NCBI GenBank assembly: GCA_944474755.1
Contig: OX104120.1
Coordinates: 23,707,242 to 23,771,241 of the forward strand
Direction: 5' to 3'
From: Limnoperna fortunei
Taxonomy: Eukaryota > Mollusca > Bivalvia > Mytilida > Modiolidae
Length of the DNA stretch: 64,000 nucleotides
Position numbers and translations under genes: made by a program. Of the stretch, positions 46,533 to 57,335 are shown one piece after another; position 1 is the first letter of the stretch, and each line of letters opens with the position of its first letter. The notes under the pieces were generated by a model. It was not told the DNA's origin, made no database searches, and saw nothing but the letters and a program-made list of their open reading frames with translations.

Positions 46533-46700
46533 GGGCGGATACAGGATTTTCTAAAGGGGATGTAAAAAGGGGATATTGGAAAAGGATGGCCATGAAGTGG
46601 TCCTCTAACGCCTCACAGAGAGGCGCATTTACAGCTATCGATAAAAATGGTGCAAAATCCTGCATTCTCGCAATCTCTAAGCATCAAAATGAATTTACTT
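46533..46700. repeat. Possible transposon end (GGGGCGGATACAGG)
   Basis: GGGGCGGATACAGGATTTTC followed by AAAGGGG resembles dispersed GGGGCGGATCCAGG-type repeat ends seen in many invertebrates. A reverse-oriented similar motif (GCCGCCCCTTCCTGGATTCA) is at 46888. They may be the two ends of one element of about 370 bp, but I cannot confirm it. Confidence 0.35.
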
Positions 46701-46904
46701 AACACAAGATTTTTATAGTGTTCAGTAACCTTTATTTGGTACAGTATACAACAGAGATATCATAATAAATGAATAAGTACCATTAATGAATTAATTTATG
46801 GTGAGGACAAGCTGGGATTACATTTTTGCCTTTGGCACTGGTTGTTTCCATCCTGATTGCTTTCCTTTTTTTTATGCCCCTTATGCCGCCCCTTCCTGGA
46901 TTCA

Positions 46905-47075
46905 CCACTGAATACTGCCTGGACTAAACCACCAGGCAGAGGTCTGGTCTCCCACTTCTTAGCCTGGACTAAAACAATCAACCAACCAAATATTCCAGGC
47001 CAAGGTCTGGTCTCCCACTTATCAGCCTGGACTAAAACAATCAACCAATTTATTGTAATAGAGGTCTGGTCTCCC
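46905..47075. repeat. ~60-bp tandem repeat, 3 copies
   Basis: GGTCTGGTCTCCCACTT at 46941, 47004 and 47062, with TGGACTAAAACAATCAACCA between copies. Opposite-strand ORF 46796-47173 spans it and is not supported as a gene. Confidence 0.88.
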
Positions 47076-48052
47076 ACTTCTAACAATACTCCTTTTTCGA
47101 TTTCGACATGAAATCCCCCTCCTGCCTCCTTCTCCAAAACAAGAAAATAGTTGGACACACTAGCATTATCCAAGCATGCACATAAAATATTAATTTGCTA
47201 AATTTTTCTTTTGTCCAGTATTCAATTTTTATCACCTAAGAAAAGGACCTTTTCCTGTTTGTTTGTGATTTATTATATCTTTAACAGTTAAAAAATTCCA
47301 GATATAATTACAATACAAAATATGTCAATGAGACAGAATCTGAAAGATCAACTATAAAGTGCCAATCATGTCATTAAATTGCAGAAAGAAATTACAGAAA
47401 TACTGGAATTATTGATAGGATTTAGGACCACATTCAGTTCCAATTAACTCAGTGACAATGTCACCAGAAAATCTTGATGTCCTTGAAGAGATTATTTGTA
47501 AGCTGTTTGTAAATTGATGCCTCAGGTTTAAATAATTAGTAAACAAATGCCAAAGTCTACATAATATTGTTTTAATTTTTCAGTAAAACTATAATCATCT
47601 GGGTTTTGATTGTCGTTGTTTAGATATACCTGGACCACCTTAGGGTTATTTGAATTGGGGAGCACTGGTTCCAAATGACCAAAATATTTTCAAAGACAAG
47701 AATTAAAGTGATTTCTGCATTAGTTTTTATTTTATATACATGTAATTTAGAACTTATTTGATTGACTAAAAGATAGATCAAGTAAAATTCTAAAAAAAAC
47801 AGCTTTGATCAAAGAATAAATACAGTGAATATTGGTTTCTACTTATTCCTAAGTCTTCATTATACAAAACTATGGAGCAAACATGCACAGTAAAATTTCA
47901 CTGAAATGTATGAAAAAGAAGAATGAAAAGTTTACATTCTGGGTAAAAAAACTCCAGTTAAAAGAATCACTATAATAGAATCAGAGGCTTGCTTGATTTA
48001 TTCAGCCTATAAAGAGGAAAAATAATCAAATATTATAGATTTGTTTTTTGTT
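47076..48052. other. AT-rich sequence, nothing recognised
   Basis: No repeat or coding signal seen. Confidence 0.5.
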
Positions 48053-48124
48053 GTTTGAATGGTGTTTAATGAAACTTTCAGTAATTTTAATGCCCAATGG
48101 GAGAAACCCTGTGACCTGCGGTAG
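48053..48124 (-). mobile_element. Older SINE, 3' part
   Basis: TTTGAATGGTGTTTAATG and CTTTCAGTAATTTTAATGCC, then GAGAAACCCTGTGACCTGCG, are the inverted 3' body of the SINE family. The 5' part of the same copy lies at 48392-48548, with a younger SINE between. Confidence 0.82.
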
Positions 48125-48391
48125 GTTTGTTTCTCTGTTTAAATAATGTTTTAGGCCACTTTCAGCAATTTTTCAGGTATTTCATGGCGTCCAGTTTTTA
48201 TTGGGGGAGAAAGCCAGAGTACCTGTAGAGAACCCCCGAGCTTCAGTAGGAAAACTGGCAATCCTTGTCAATTAAGATTGGAGACGAGTACACCCGGCAC
48301 GCAGTGAGACTCAAACCCGCAACCTCAGTGTTGACAGACCATGTGATCAATAGTAGATGAACTACCTTAACCACTCGGCCACCGAGGCCCC
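48125..48391 (-). mobile_element. Younger full-length SINE inserted in the older one
   Basis: On the minus strand the head GGCCTCGGTGGCCGAGTGG starts at 48389. A box and B box (GGGTTTGAGTCTC) are intact or nearly so; the tail ends CATTATTTAAACAGAGAAAC. Flanks TGACCTGCGGTAG (48112-48124) and TGACATGCAGTAG (48392-48404) match at 11 of 13 positions and are its target-site duplication. Confidence 0.92.
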
Positions 48392-48548
48392 TGACATGCA
48401 GTAGGAAAAACTAGCAATCCTTGTCAATAAAGATTGGAGTTAAGTACACCCTTTTGCAGTGAGATTTGAACCGGCAACCTCAGTGTGACAGAATAGGGTG
48501 ATTTATATTAGATGACCAACTACTTTAACCACTTGACCATCGTGGCCC
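48392..48548 (-). mobile_element. Older SINE, 5' part
   Basis: Minus-strand head GGGCCACGATGGTCAAGTGG, then a degenerate B-box region (CGGTTCAAATCTC) and TTGACAAGGATTGCTAG. Continues at 48053-48124. Confidence 0.85.
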
Positions 48549-49756
48549 ATCAAACTTTATAAAGGATGACCCAATAACATAAAAAAAAGTTTACATACAA
48601 TTTCCTGACACACGTCAATGCAAAAGACAACAACAGACACAACAAGTGGCAAACGAAAACTGAAAAATGGAGAAAAAATATAATCTCATAAGAAATTCAG
48701 GTATAAACAATTCTAAATTTAAATGTTTACATGAGAAAATTTGTTTCTGTAATATATTAAATAATATATCATGAAATGACGAAAATATTTCCCCATGAAT
48801 GTACTCAGCGATTGTCCACCATACACACCTAATTTACATGTATATTTACTGGACTTAGCCAATGTTATGTGTGATTTACTGAAGATGGTTTCGGATCAAG
48901 ATAAGCCGATCAGGAAATTGTACTGTAAAATTTCCATACATCAATTATCACTGCTAATGGAGGATCAGAGAATACTGTGTTAATTTCCAGGCACATCAAA
49001 AGTAATTAGTGATTTCATCAATGTTAACCAAAAGTTCATTCTGGTCATGTCATTGTACTATAGACTATATGCCTGTGAAAATGAACAGTATCATGGATTA
49101 ACCTCATTCCAGTTCAGTCTAACAGAAATCTTTATGTTCTGCTGAACTCAATTATATAAATATAAAAATAACATGCTATTAAGAAATTAAATCCTTCCAA
49201 AGACTTTGACAAACAAAATCTTAGCTGCAAAAGAACAAATTAAAGCAAGATATGTACAGGACAGGAAATGTCTGCTGTTCTGGTATTGCGGAGTAAAACT
49301 ATAACTAGATATCTGTAAATCCTTATTCATTTGTTTTATATGTACATGTTCAAGTTTTATGAATATTTCAGTGAGAAGTATAAAAACAACAAAGATTTAA
49401 CACAAAAAATTCTTTACAGAAACTACCAGTGTATATATACTTAGTAAATAATTTGTCAAGCTAAAGATTTACTGGCTAGCACCACACATTTTTCATGTTC
49501 ATGGCCAAGTTTCCCCGCAGACTTAGGAAAAACACAATCAACCCAAGGTTTTGGTAAACATATATAATGAGCCAATAATTTATTAAAACATAAACACTCA
49601 CCAATGACCATTTACCATTAAATTATATATAAGAGTTACTGATTAACATTACTGTACAAAATGCTCATCACCAGGTTGATGAAATTCTAAGGCAAAATTA
49701 TATATTAAAGTAAAAAAACTAATAATTCAAAATTATTTATTAGATTTTATTTTAGT
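48549..49756. other. AT-rich sequence, nothing recognised
   Basis: A 62-codon plus-strand frame (48795-48983) is slightly richer in polar residues than its neighbours but matches no family I recognise. Confidence 0.45.
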
Positions 49757-50009
49757 TTGTTTATTTGAATTGTGTTTAGCACCACTTCCAGCGATTTTGT
49801 CATGACTTCTAGTTTTTACGGAGAGAGAAAGTTCTAGCACCCAATAAAACCAGCTGTTCAGAAGGAAACTTTTATCCACGTCAATAAATGTTGGAATCAA
49901 ACATACCCTGCCTGCAGTAAGGCTCGAACATGCAACTTTGTTGATGACACTCTTATGATCAATACTAGGTAACTAACATTACCATAATATCTCTGTCAAT
50001 GAAGCCCTT
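49757..50009 (-). mobile_element. Degenerate SINE copy
   Basis: GTTTATTTGAATTGTGTTTA, ACTTCTAGTTTTTACGGAG, TGCCTGCAGTAAGGCTCGAA and TATGATCAATACTAG follow SINE order inverted. The head is badly decayed. Confidence 0.75.
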
Positions 50010-50112
50010 GAAACACTTGTTCACAATCCTATAATTTTCAGTTTTGTACATACAAAATACATCAACAGAATTAACATATGCCTTTCCAAAAACATTCTGC
50101 CGAATCTAGGAG

Positions 50113-50347
50113 ATGAGCCTCAGTGGCAAAGTGGTTAAAGTAGTTATTGATTTACTATTGATGACATGACCTGACAACCTTGAGTCTCACTGACTCTCTT
50201 GCTTTACTACAATCTTTTGTGACCAGTTTTCCTACTGAAGATCAGCAATTTTCTCCTTATACTTAGGTTTCCAGCAGTAATAAAACCGTGATGACATTAT
50301 ATAGATGAACAATTCTGTAAGTGGCATTAAACACCATTCAAACAAAC
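50113..50347 (+). mobile_element. Degenerate SINE copy
   Basis: GAGCCTCAGTGGCAAAGTGG-TTAAAGTAG head with a recognisable A box, TGAGTCTCACTG, CAGTTTTCCTACTGAAG, and the conserved 3' end GTAAGTGGCATTAAACACC with an AAACAAAC tail. The B box is mostly deleted. Confidence 0.82.
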
Positions 50348-51474
50348 GAATATGGCCATGGAGATCCAGTTTAACTAGCACACAACATTTAAATATAAAA
50401 GACGGACACCTCTGATAATAACAGAAAACAAACAAAAAACTAATATAACTACCTGACAACTGTTAATGTCTCAAACATATCTTTAATGATTTACATACGA
50501 GTCTGATTATTTATTATTACTAAGTAAGAAATTAATGACAGCTGTCAGAGGATTTGTTTCTGACATAAGAAATTAAAGATCAACAGTATCATGTCCACAA
50601 TAATCATAAGTATGACAGGCAGACAGTACCAAGACCTGATCATAAGTATGACAGGCAGACAGTACTAAGACCTGATCATAGACTTTGTGTCTTTAATACA
50701 GGGTGCATCATTTAGATATTTAAGGTTACATTTGTCAATAAAAAAAATCAACTATACAAAACACCAGGCAGGGATGCAAATTGCAAGAAAAGACCACACA
50801 GGTCTAAAAACAAATATAAACAAACATTAGATTGGGTTTTACGCTAAATATAGCAGTCTTATTACACAGAACTCAAGTTATTTTTATTGTGTCAACCTTA
50901 TTAAAATAAAAATTGAAATTATATGTAAACACTTAATTTCATAAAAATGTTTTGTGTTTGTTTGTTTTTTAAAAAGAAAAAACTGGATACCTTACCCTAG
51001 TACACATGCACATAGTCAATATTGTTAGTATAAAACAGTTTCACAGAGTTCTACATCAACATAATTGATCAGGTATATTGTGTCACATTAAGTTACAATT
51101 ATTGATAAACTGCATATCTTTATGTTGTTTTTAATGACACTAACAAATATATCAATATGTTAAACAGCCAGATGTAAAATATAAAAAACGTTCCAAGGCC
51201 CCTGTTGGGGAGTAAATGTTGAAACATGAATTTTCCATCCTTTATTAAAGTGAATAAAGTCCAAATGTCTGAGCACAGGCCCTGTCAAATACTAATTAAT
51301 TTGATGCAGTTATGAGTTTCATTAATGCATAAAAAGCTGGAGATATTGCAAAACAAGTTTCCATCATATTGAACTGTCAAGTCTCAATGGGGTATCACTG
51401 AGACTGACCCTCAAATTACTGAACAATTGGCTGTTGTTTGTAGGTTTAAGAACCAAAACACCCTTGAGAGACGA
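50348..51474. other. AT-rich sequence with one short duplication
   Basis: A 37-bp direct duplication (ATCATAAGTATGACAGGCAG and so on) lies at about 50604-50680. Nothing else recognised. Confidence 0.5.
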
Positions 51475-51850
51475 TAACAGATCTTTGTTTATCTGCGACA
51501 AGGGGCAGATAACTGATTGTTGTTTATCTGGGACAAGGACAGATAACTGATCCTTGTTTATCAAGGACAAGGGGCAGATAACTGATCCTTGATTACCTGG
51601 ACAAACAGGAGACTCCAGATCTTTGTTTTTCTGGAAACAAAGAGTATATTATTGATCTTCGTTTTTCTAGATACAAACTGTAGTTAACTGATTGTTAATC
51701 TGGAACAAGGAGCATTAAACTGAACTTTGTTTATCTGGAGTAAAAGATTTATATATTTTTATCTGAAAACAAGAGCAGATAGGTTGTCTTTGTTTATCTG
51801 GAATCGAACACCATATAACTGGAATATAACAGAGGACATATCAGAGGACT
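51475..51850. repeat. Degenerate ~34-bp minisatellite
   Basis: GATAACTGATCCTTGTTTAT and CTGGGACAAGGGGCA recur (51508, 51542, 51577), then weaker copies to about 51850. Minus-strand ORF 51364-51570 overlaps it incidentally. Confidence 0.8.
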
Positions 51851-51994
51851 GGTCAGCTGGAAATTAAAGCTGATTACTGATTTTTTTTAACTTATCAGGA
51901 AAACAATACATGACTGATGATAGTCAATGCAGTGTCACAATTTCTGTTATTGTATGACATCAACAAATTAACAGTGCCAATAATGAAATGTTTT

Positions 51995-53230
51995 ATATTG
52001 GACAGTAGTGCACAGTGGTGGAATATTGGACAGTAGTGCACAGAGGTGGAATATTGCACAGTAGTATGCAGAGGTGGAATATTGCACAGTAGTACACAGA
52101 GGTGGAATATTTCACAGTAGTACACAGAGGTGGAATATTTCACAGTACTGCATGGAGGGGGAATATTGCACAGTAGTACACAGGTGGAATATTAGACAGT
52201 ACTGCATGGAGGGGGAATATTGCACAGTAGTACACAGGTGGAATATTGCACAGTTGTGCACAGTAGTGCACAGAGGTGGAATATTGGACAGTAGTGCATG
52301 GAGGGGGAATATTGCACAGTAGTACACAGGTGGAATATTGCACAGTTGTGCACAGTAGTGCACAGAGGTGGAATATTGGACAGTAGTGCATGGAGGGGGA
52401 ATATTGCACAGTAGTACACAGGTGGAATATTGCACAGTTGTGCACAGTAGTGCACAGAGGTGGAATATTGGACAGTAGTGCACGGAGGTGGAATATTGCA
52501 CAGTAGTACACAGGTGAAATATTGCAGAGTTGTGATAGCAGTGCACAGAGGTGGAATATTGCACAGTAGTGCACAGAGGTGGAATATTGCACAGTAGTAT
52601 GCAGAGGTGGAATATTGCACAGTAGTGCATGGAGGGGGAATATTGCACAGTAGTACACAGGTTGAATATTGCACGGTTGTGCACAGTAGTGCACAGAGGT
52701 GGAATATTGGACAGTAGTGCACAGAGGTGGAATATTGCACAGTAGTGCACAGAGGTGGAATACTGAACAGTAGTACACATAGGTGGAATATTGGACAGTA
52801 TTGCACAGAGGTGGAATATTGGACAGTAGTGCACAGAGGTGGAATATCTGACAGTAGTACACAGAGGTGGAATATTGGACAGTAGTGCACAGATGTGGAA
52901 TATTTCACAGTAGTACACAGAGGTGGATTGAGGTGGAATATTGCACAGTAGTACACAGGTGGAATATTGCACAGTTGTGCACAGAGGTGGAATATTGGAC
53001 AGTAGTGCACAGAGGTGGAATATTGAACAGTAGTACACAGAGGTGGAATATTGGACAGTAGTGCACAGAGGTGGAATATTTCACAGTAGAGGTTGAATAA
53101 TGAACAGTTTTGCACAGAGCTGGAATATTGGACAGTAGTGCACAGAGGTGGAATATTAGACAGTAGTGCATGGAGGGGGAATATTGCGCAGTAGTACACA
53201 GGTGGAATATTCACAGTTGTGCACAGTAGA
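51995..53230. repeat. 28-bp tandem array with 92-bp higher-order units, ~43 copies
   Basis: Unit CAGTAGTGCACAGAGGTGGA-ATATTGGA, 28 bp. Variants CATGGAGGGGG at 52205, 52297 and 52389 are exactly 92 bp apart, each set also carrying CACAGTTGTGCACAG. GTGCAC is palindromic. The minus strand stays open for up to 340 codons, giving a CTTVQYSTSVHYC-type periodic peptide; this is a by-product of lack of stops in the unit and not a gene. Confidence 0.96.
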
Positions 53231-53799
53231 GTGGAGAGAAGAGTTGAAATATTCTTTTTACTGAAATAATTATCTTCTAGTTACTTCCTGCATTACTGGC
53301 AGATTTTAAAATATTCATAACAAAACAAATAAATACCATTTTCTTATTTAAAAATGTTTAAATGAATGCTTAAACATAAATTTACCCCTTTAAATTAAAA
53401 AAAAAATTGTATTTACACTGTTTATCTGACTAAGTAATACTGCAATACTCTGGAGTTGTCCCTTTCACACTCAGGCAGCAAAATAATTGCAAACATATCT
53501 ATTTTTTATTCAACCATTTAAGCAGTCCCATGTGAACAGTTCATTAATTTTTTCAACTCTACAATAAATTTCAAAAAAGTATCTCACTGAGGCATTAATT
53601 TCTGAAACAATTAATATAAATCAAAGTGCAGACTGCACCGAAGGAAAGGTTGCTTCGGAAGAATGAAATGAGATTCCTGCCTCATGTTTGACAGCCAATA
53701 AAACAAAGCAATGTAAAATAAATCAGGTAAATTTAGAAACATATTAGATATAAATTTAAAAGACTAGAAAAAAAACTTTGCAATCCTCATAATTGATAG
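53231..53799. other. AT-rich spacer
   Basis: A short GC-richer piece near 53620-53680 (GCAGACTGCACCGAAGGAAA) is not assigned. No other signal. Confidence 0.45.
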
Positions 53800-54130
53800 C
53801 CCCAGGTCCCCTATGTCTTGAATGGCAATGTCCAGGGCTTTGCTGTTGGAAACTCCAAAAATCGTTTTGCTCAAACTGTAAATATCAGGTGCACAATTCC
53901 ACCATATGACAAAGAATTCTGCAAAAGTCTCATCAAATCCCACTCAGTGGTGCAAGTAGTTGTGGATAAGAGATATGTATCCCCTACATCAAAGAATGGA
54001 AAGTCAATGCTTGCTATGGAAAATCCTAAATGTCATTCCAATCAAAATATAAAATATCAGGTGTACAATAGCACTATGTGACAAAGATTCCATCAAAATC
54101 CATTCAGTGCAACAAGACAATTGAAGATGC
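53800..54130. repeat. Two ~173-bp repeated modules, possible dispersed element
   Basis: AAATATCAGGTGCACAATTC near 53880 and AAATATCAGGTGTACAATAG near 54053 are each followed by CACxATxTGACAAAGA-TTC and CATCAAAxxCCAxTCAGTG. The modular layout is like the interiors of the Helentron-like elements but no termini are recognised. Confidence 0.5.
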
Positions 54131-54349
54131 TTCTATCATAACTTTTATAAATATGTTAATAAATAAGACAAAATTGCTGCTGCCCATTTCAGACATAAAA
54201 ATCGCACCTGTTATATGGTTGGAATATAACTTGCATTAAATACATGTACATATACGAAAGTATGTTAATGTCTCCCTATAAATGTAAGTGATGGCATAAG
54301 CTTCTAAAATATTCAAAACTAAAATAATTTATTTCTTTAATACTCCAGG

Positions 54350-54566
54350 TCTTCAGTTGCCGAGTGGTTAAGGTAGTATTCATCTACTATTGATCGAATG
54401 CCTGTCAGCACTTGTTTGAATCTTACTACTGCCATGGTGTGCTCAACTTCAATCTTGATTGACAATTATTAAAAAGACTCCTACACTCTGGCTTTCTCCT
54501 TCAATAAAAACAGGACGCCCAAATATAGTTGAAAAATTACTGAAAGTGGTATTAAACAATTACAAC
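54350..54566 (+). mobile_element. tRNA-derived SINE
   Basis: CCAGGTCTTCAGTTGCCGAG-TGGTTAAGG head with A box, TTCATCTACTATTGATCG, a weak B box (TTGTTTGAATCTTAC), CAATCTTGATTGACAATTAT and the 3' end ATTACTGAAAGTGGTATTAA. It abuts the inverted-repeat element at 54581. Confidence 0.87.
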
Positions 54567-54580
54567 ACAGAGATCTGCGC

Positions 54581-54693
54581 AAATCAATTTACATGTGCTT
54601 TCGCATGATACTGGGTCGATTTTGTTATATCGAGTCCCACACACTGTAACAAGATCGACCCAGTATTATTCAAAAGCGCATGTAAATCAATTT
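54581..54693. mobile_element. ~113-bp inverted-repeat (MITE-like) element
   Basis: Left arm AATTTACATGTGCTTTCGCA, TGATACTGGGTCGATTTTGT, TA pairs with right arm TAACAAGATCGACCCAGTAT, TATTCAAAAGCGCATGTAAAT. The arms are about 47 bp with several mismatches and the spacer is about 19 bp. No coding capacity. Confidence 0.78.
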
Positions 54694-54732
54694 TTATAAA
54701 TCCCCGGGAATCGAACAAACAAAAAATTGTAA

Positions 54733-55165
54733 GATTGATTGATTGATCGATTGGATGTCTGCTTTACGTCCAGCGAGCAGTATTTCAGCTATATTCAGGA
54801 CGGGAACAAGTTAACAAACAATAAATCAACGGAAAATGGGGGTGGAATGGGTCACAGGAATACAATTTTGACTGCCACTGGAAAAGTATGGCGTTTTGGG
54901 TAGGGGCGGAAAATTTAGCCTTTTGTAGCGGCTACAACGAGCCTACTCTTTTTCGAAATCTACAAAAGGGGTCTTTATCGTGCAAGGAGCGTGGCACTCT
55001 CCAAACACGTTACCCACTACGGTCCGCGGTCAGGCTTTCCGTATTATGCCCTGACAACCCCCCAACGAGAGGGTCTCCCCTATCCGCCACCCGGGGACTG
55101 CTCTGTGGGTCGAGCACTGGGAACCCTCCCAGTATGGTCCCAGAAAAAATTGTAAGACTGTATGA
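54733..55165 (-). mobile_element. SINE-like repeat with (AATC)n tail, GC-rich body
   Basis: On the minus strand the element ends GACGTAAAGCAGACATCC then (AATC)n, a retroposon-type tail. Plus-strand landmarks: GCGAGCAGTATTTCAGC, TATATTCAGGACGGGAAC, GTAGCGGCTACAACGAGCCT, GGGAACCCTCCCAGTATGG. Related copies lie at 34565 and 9955. The 54880-55150 part is much GC-richer than the surroundings. Whether the head derives from a tRNA or another small RNA is unclear. ORF 54888-55205 is incidental. Confidence 0.65.
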
Positions 55166-55384
55166 GGCAACATATATCTTTATAATCAGAATGTATGTCA
55201 ACTAATTTGTTTTAAATTTAAAGTGTGTTTATAGCTTATACTAAAAGACACAATAGAAAGGAGTGCTTTTCTGCTTGCATTTTTTAAAATTAATATTCAA
55301 CGATATTGTAACTTTTTATTACAAAAATCCAATAAAAAATTTCCACTGTACATATTCCATACTATGCTTATTGTTTACATGTAC

Positions 55385-56725
55385 TTGACTTTTGCTACGC
55401 CAGCTTTCGTGTCGTTCTATGGCATTTGCGCCTAAACCGCAAACGACATTACCCCAAGGTTTTCAAATAGCCAATAATCGCTTGCTCCAAGTTACACCCA
55501 TTCTAATTTTGGTCAAAATTAACCTTGGAAAATCGCTCTATCAAATTAAAACACAGCATTTCAAAACGCTGAACAAATGTTAAAAAATAATTGCTGATTT
55601 CAATTTCGCGGCAGCTTTTTGGATATACATAAGGAAAATAAGATCGACCATACGCGCTAAGAGGTTTTATTTGTCACTCAAAAAACTTCTGCTTAAACAC
55701 ACTGACTTGATCACATCTTCCTTTGTTTTAAGGAACACATAAAATGAAGAAAAATATATCGTTTTGACTTTCGTTAAATTAGATACTTAAAGCATAAAAA
55801 TGCAACATCGTCTGAAACGACGGCAATTTCGCGAGGTAAACATACACGGAAAATTGGTACGTTTTTTTGGCTTGTTACGATGGGTGGTGACCAATTTCGA
55901 CTCGTGTAACGAGAAATATTAATGGTTCAGCATGAATTACCAATTATAAAAATTAATGAAAAGGACCGGAAACAAATTGTGTCAGCTTTTACTGTGGAAT
56001 AATGTAGCGACATGGTGAGTGCAATTGATCACCGATGTCGAATAATCCATTTACTATTCTTGTGTCACAAACACCAAAATATCTTTTTCAATACATTTTT
56101 ATTAGTTAGAAATTGTTTTTTTTTTAATTTAACTACTTGTATTTTATTTACGAAACTTCTACATGCCATTCTCCCAACCTTAAAAATTTTTATAGATGGC
56201 GCCGCTCTGCAAAATCTGTAGATCGACTAAGCACACACTTTGTGTTGATTTTCATTTAATTAAACACGTAAAAAATAGAATGCAAAATCGTATGAAACGA
56301 CGACCACACGATCGCACAAATTAATCATTAAATCACTTCAATCATAATAACGTCGTCAAATATTATTAGACTGTCAGTACTACATTTGTCGGTTCAGTGA
56401 ACAGCTATCGCGAGGATTGCCAAATATCGCGTTGATTTCCAAAACCAAAAAGTGTAACGAGTCTGTCTCTCGCGGATGAACATGGAATATTAGTTTAAAT
56501 CGTAATATTAGTTATCAGTTATACAGTAAATGAGACATAATACGAAAGGACATGTATAGTAAAGTTGTTCAAGATAAATGTGGGGCACCGATTCATGTAA
56601 TTGATAGATTCCTCAAATGTGACCTATATTTTACGAGCGTAAGGTTTTATTACACGCCGGTCGCAGTAGTTTCTATGTATCAGAGCGTTAGCAAGGGGAA
56701 AGTTTGCTACGCAACCTTCCCAATA
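55385..56725. other. CpG-rich patch, possible promoter/CpG island
   Basis: CpG is frequent here (5 in 55381-55440, at least 6 in 55801-55860), while most of the window shows about 0-1 per 60 bp outside repeats. Features include TTTCGCGAGGTAAAC, AGATGGCGCCGC near 56193 (YY1-like), GACATGGTGAGTGC near 56009 (start codon followed by a good splice donor) and repeated TGTAACGAG. No exon could be defined on either strand, so promoter identity is a hypothesis. Open frames at 55392-55583 and 56552-56863 have no recognisable domains. Confidence 0.35.
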
Positions 56726-57008
56726 AATGGACCTCCCCCACAAATCAATATCAATTATGTCACACAAATAATTTCAAAATCAATAAAAAAGAAGCAATTT
56801 AAATTCTATTCAAACAATGTTAATTGTGCAAGACTTATAAAACAAATAAATACTCAGGTCTGACATTTTAGGTTGCAAATAATCTGAAAATTTAACCTCA
56901 TTAATTGGAGATATTTCCATTATCAAACAATCAATGTTATTCACAGAGTTTCACATTCTTCTGTGTTGTTCCCAGCCAAACTAGAGCCATAACCTGAAAT
57001 GTTGTCTG

Positions 57009-57335
57009 CAGTTCTTTAAAGAGGACAACTATGGCCCATTGTCGAAGGTCAGATCTATGTAAACCCGTACACAGTTGTTTTCATCTGGCAGTTCTTTAAA
57101 TATGACAACTATGGCCCTTTGTCGAAGGTCGGAACTATGTAAACCCTTACACAGTTGTTTTCATCTGGCAGTTCTTTAAAGAGGACAACTATGGCCCATT
57201 GTCAAAGGTCAGATTTATGTAAACCCTTACACAGTTGTTTTCATCTGGCAGTTCTTTAAATATGACAACTATGGCCCATTGTCGAAGGTCTCTGATCTAT
57301 ATTTGTCAACCCATAGATAGTTGTTTTCATCAGGC
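57009..57335. repeat. 80-bp tandem repeat, 4 copies
   Basis: CAGTTCTTTAAAGAGGACAA, CTATGGCCCATTGTCGAAGG, TC...ATGTAAACCCTTACACAG, TTGTTTTCATCTGG; unit starts at 57009, 57089, 57169 and 57249. Confidence 0.95.

Noticed and set aside
46796..47173. 125-codon minus-strand ORF
   Set aside because: It overlaps a three-copy 60-bp tandem repeat and a possible transposon end; no domain recognised.
52112..53214. Minus-strand ORFs of 240-340 codons
   Set aside because: They lie wholly in a 28-bp array and several frames are open at once; the peptide is a periodic product of the unit with no domain.
54888..55205. 105-codon ORF in GC-rich DNA
   Set aside because: It coincides with a dispersed SINE-like repeat whose other copies do not keep the frame.
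56552..56863. 103-codon ORF in and beyond the CpG-rich patch
   Set aside because: No recognisable domain and the second half is ordinary AT-rich sequence; no splice structure seen.
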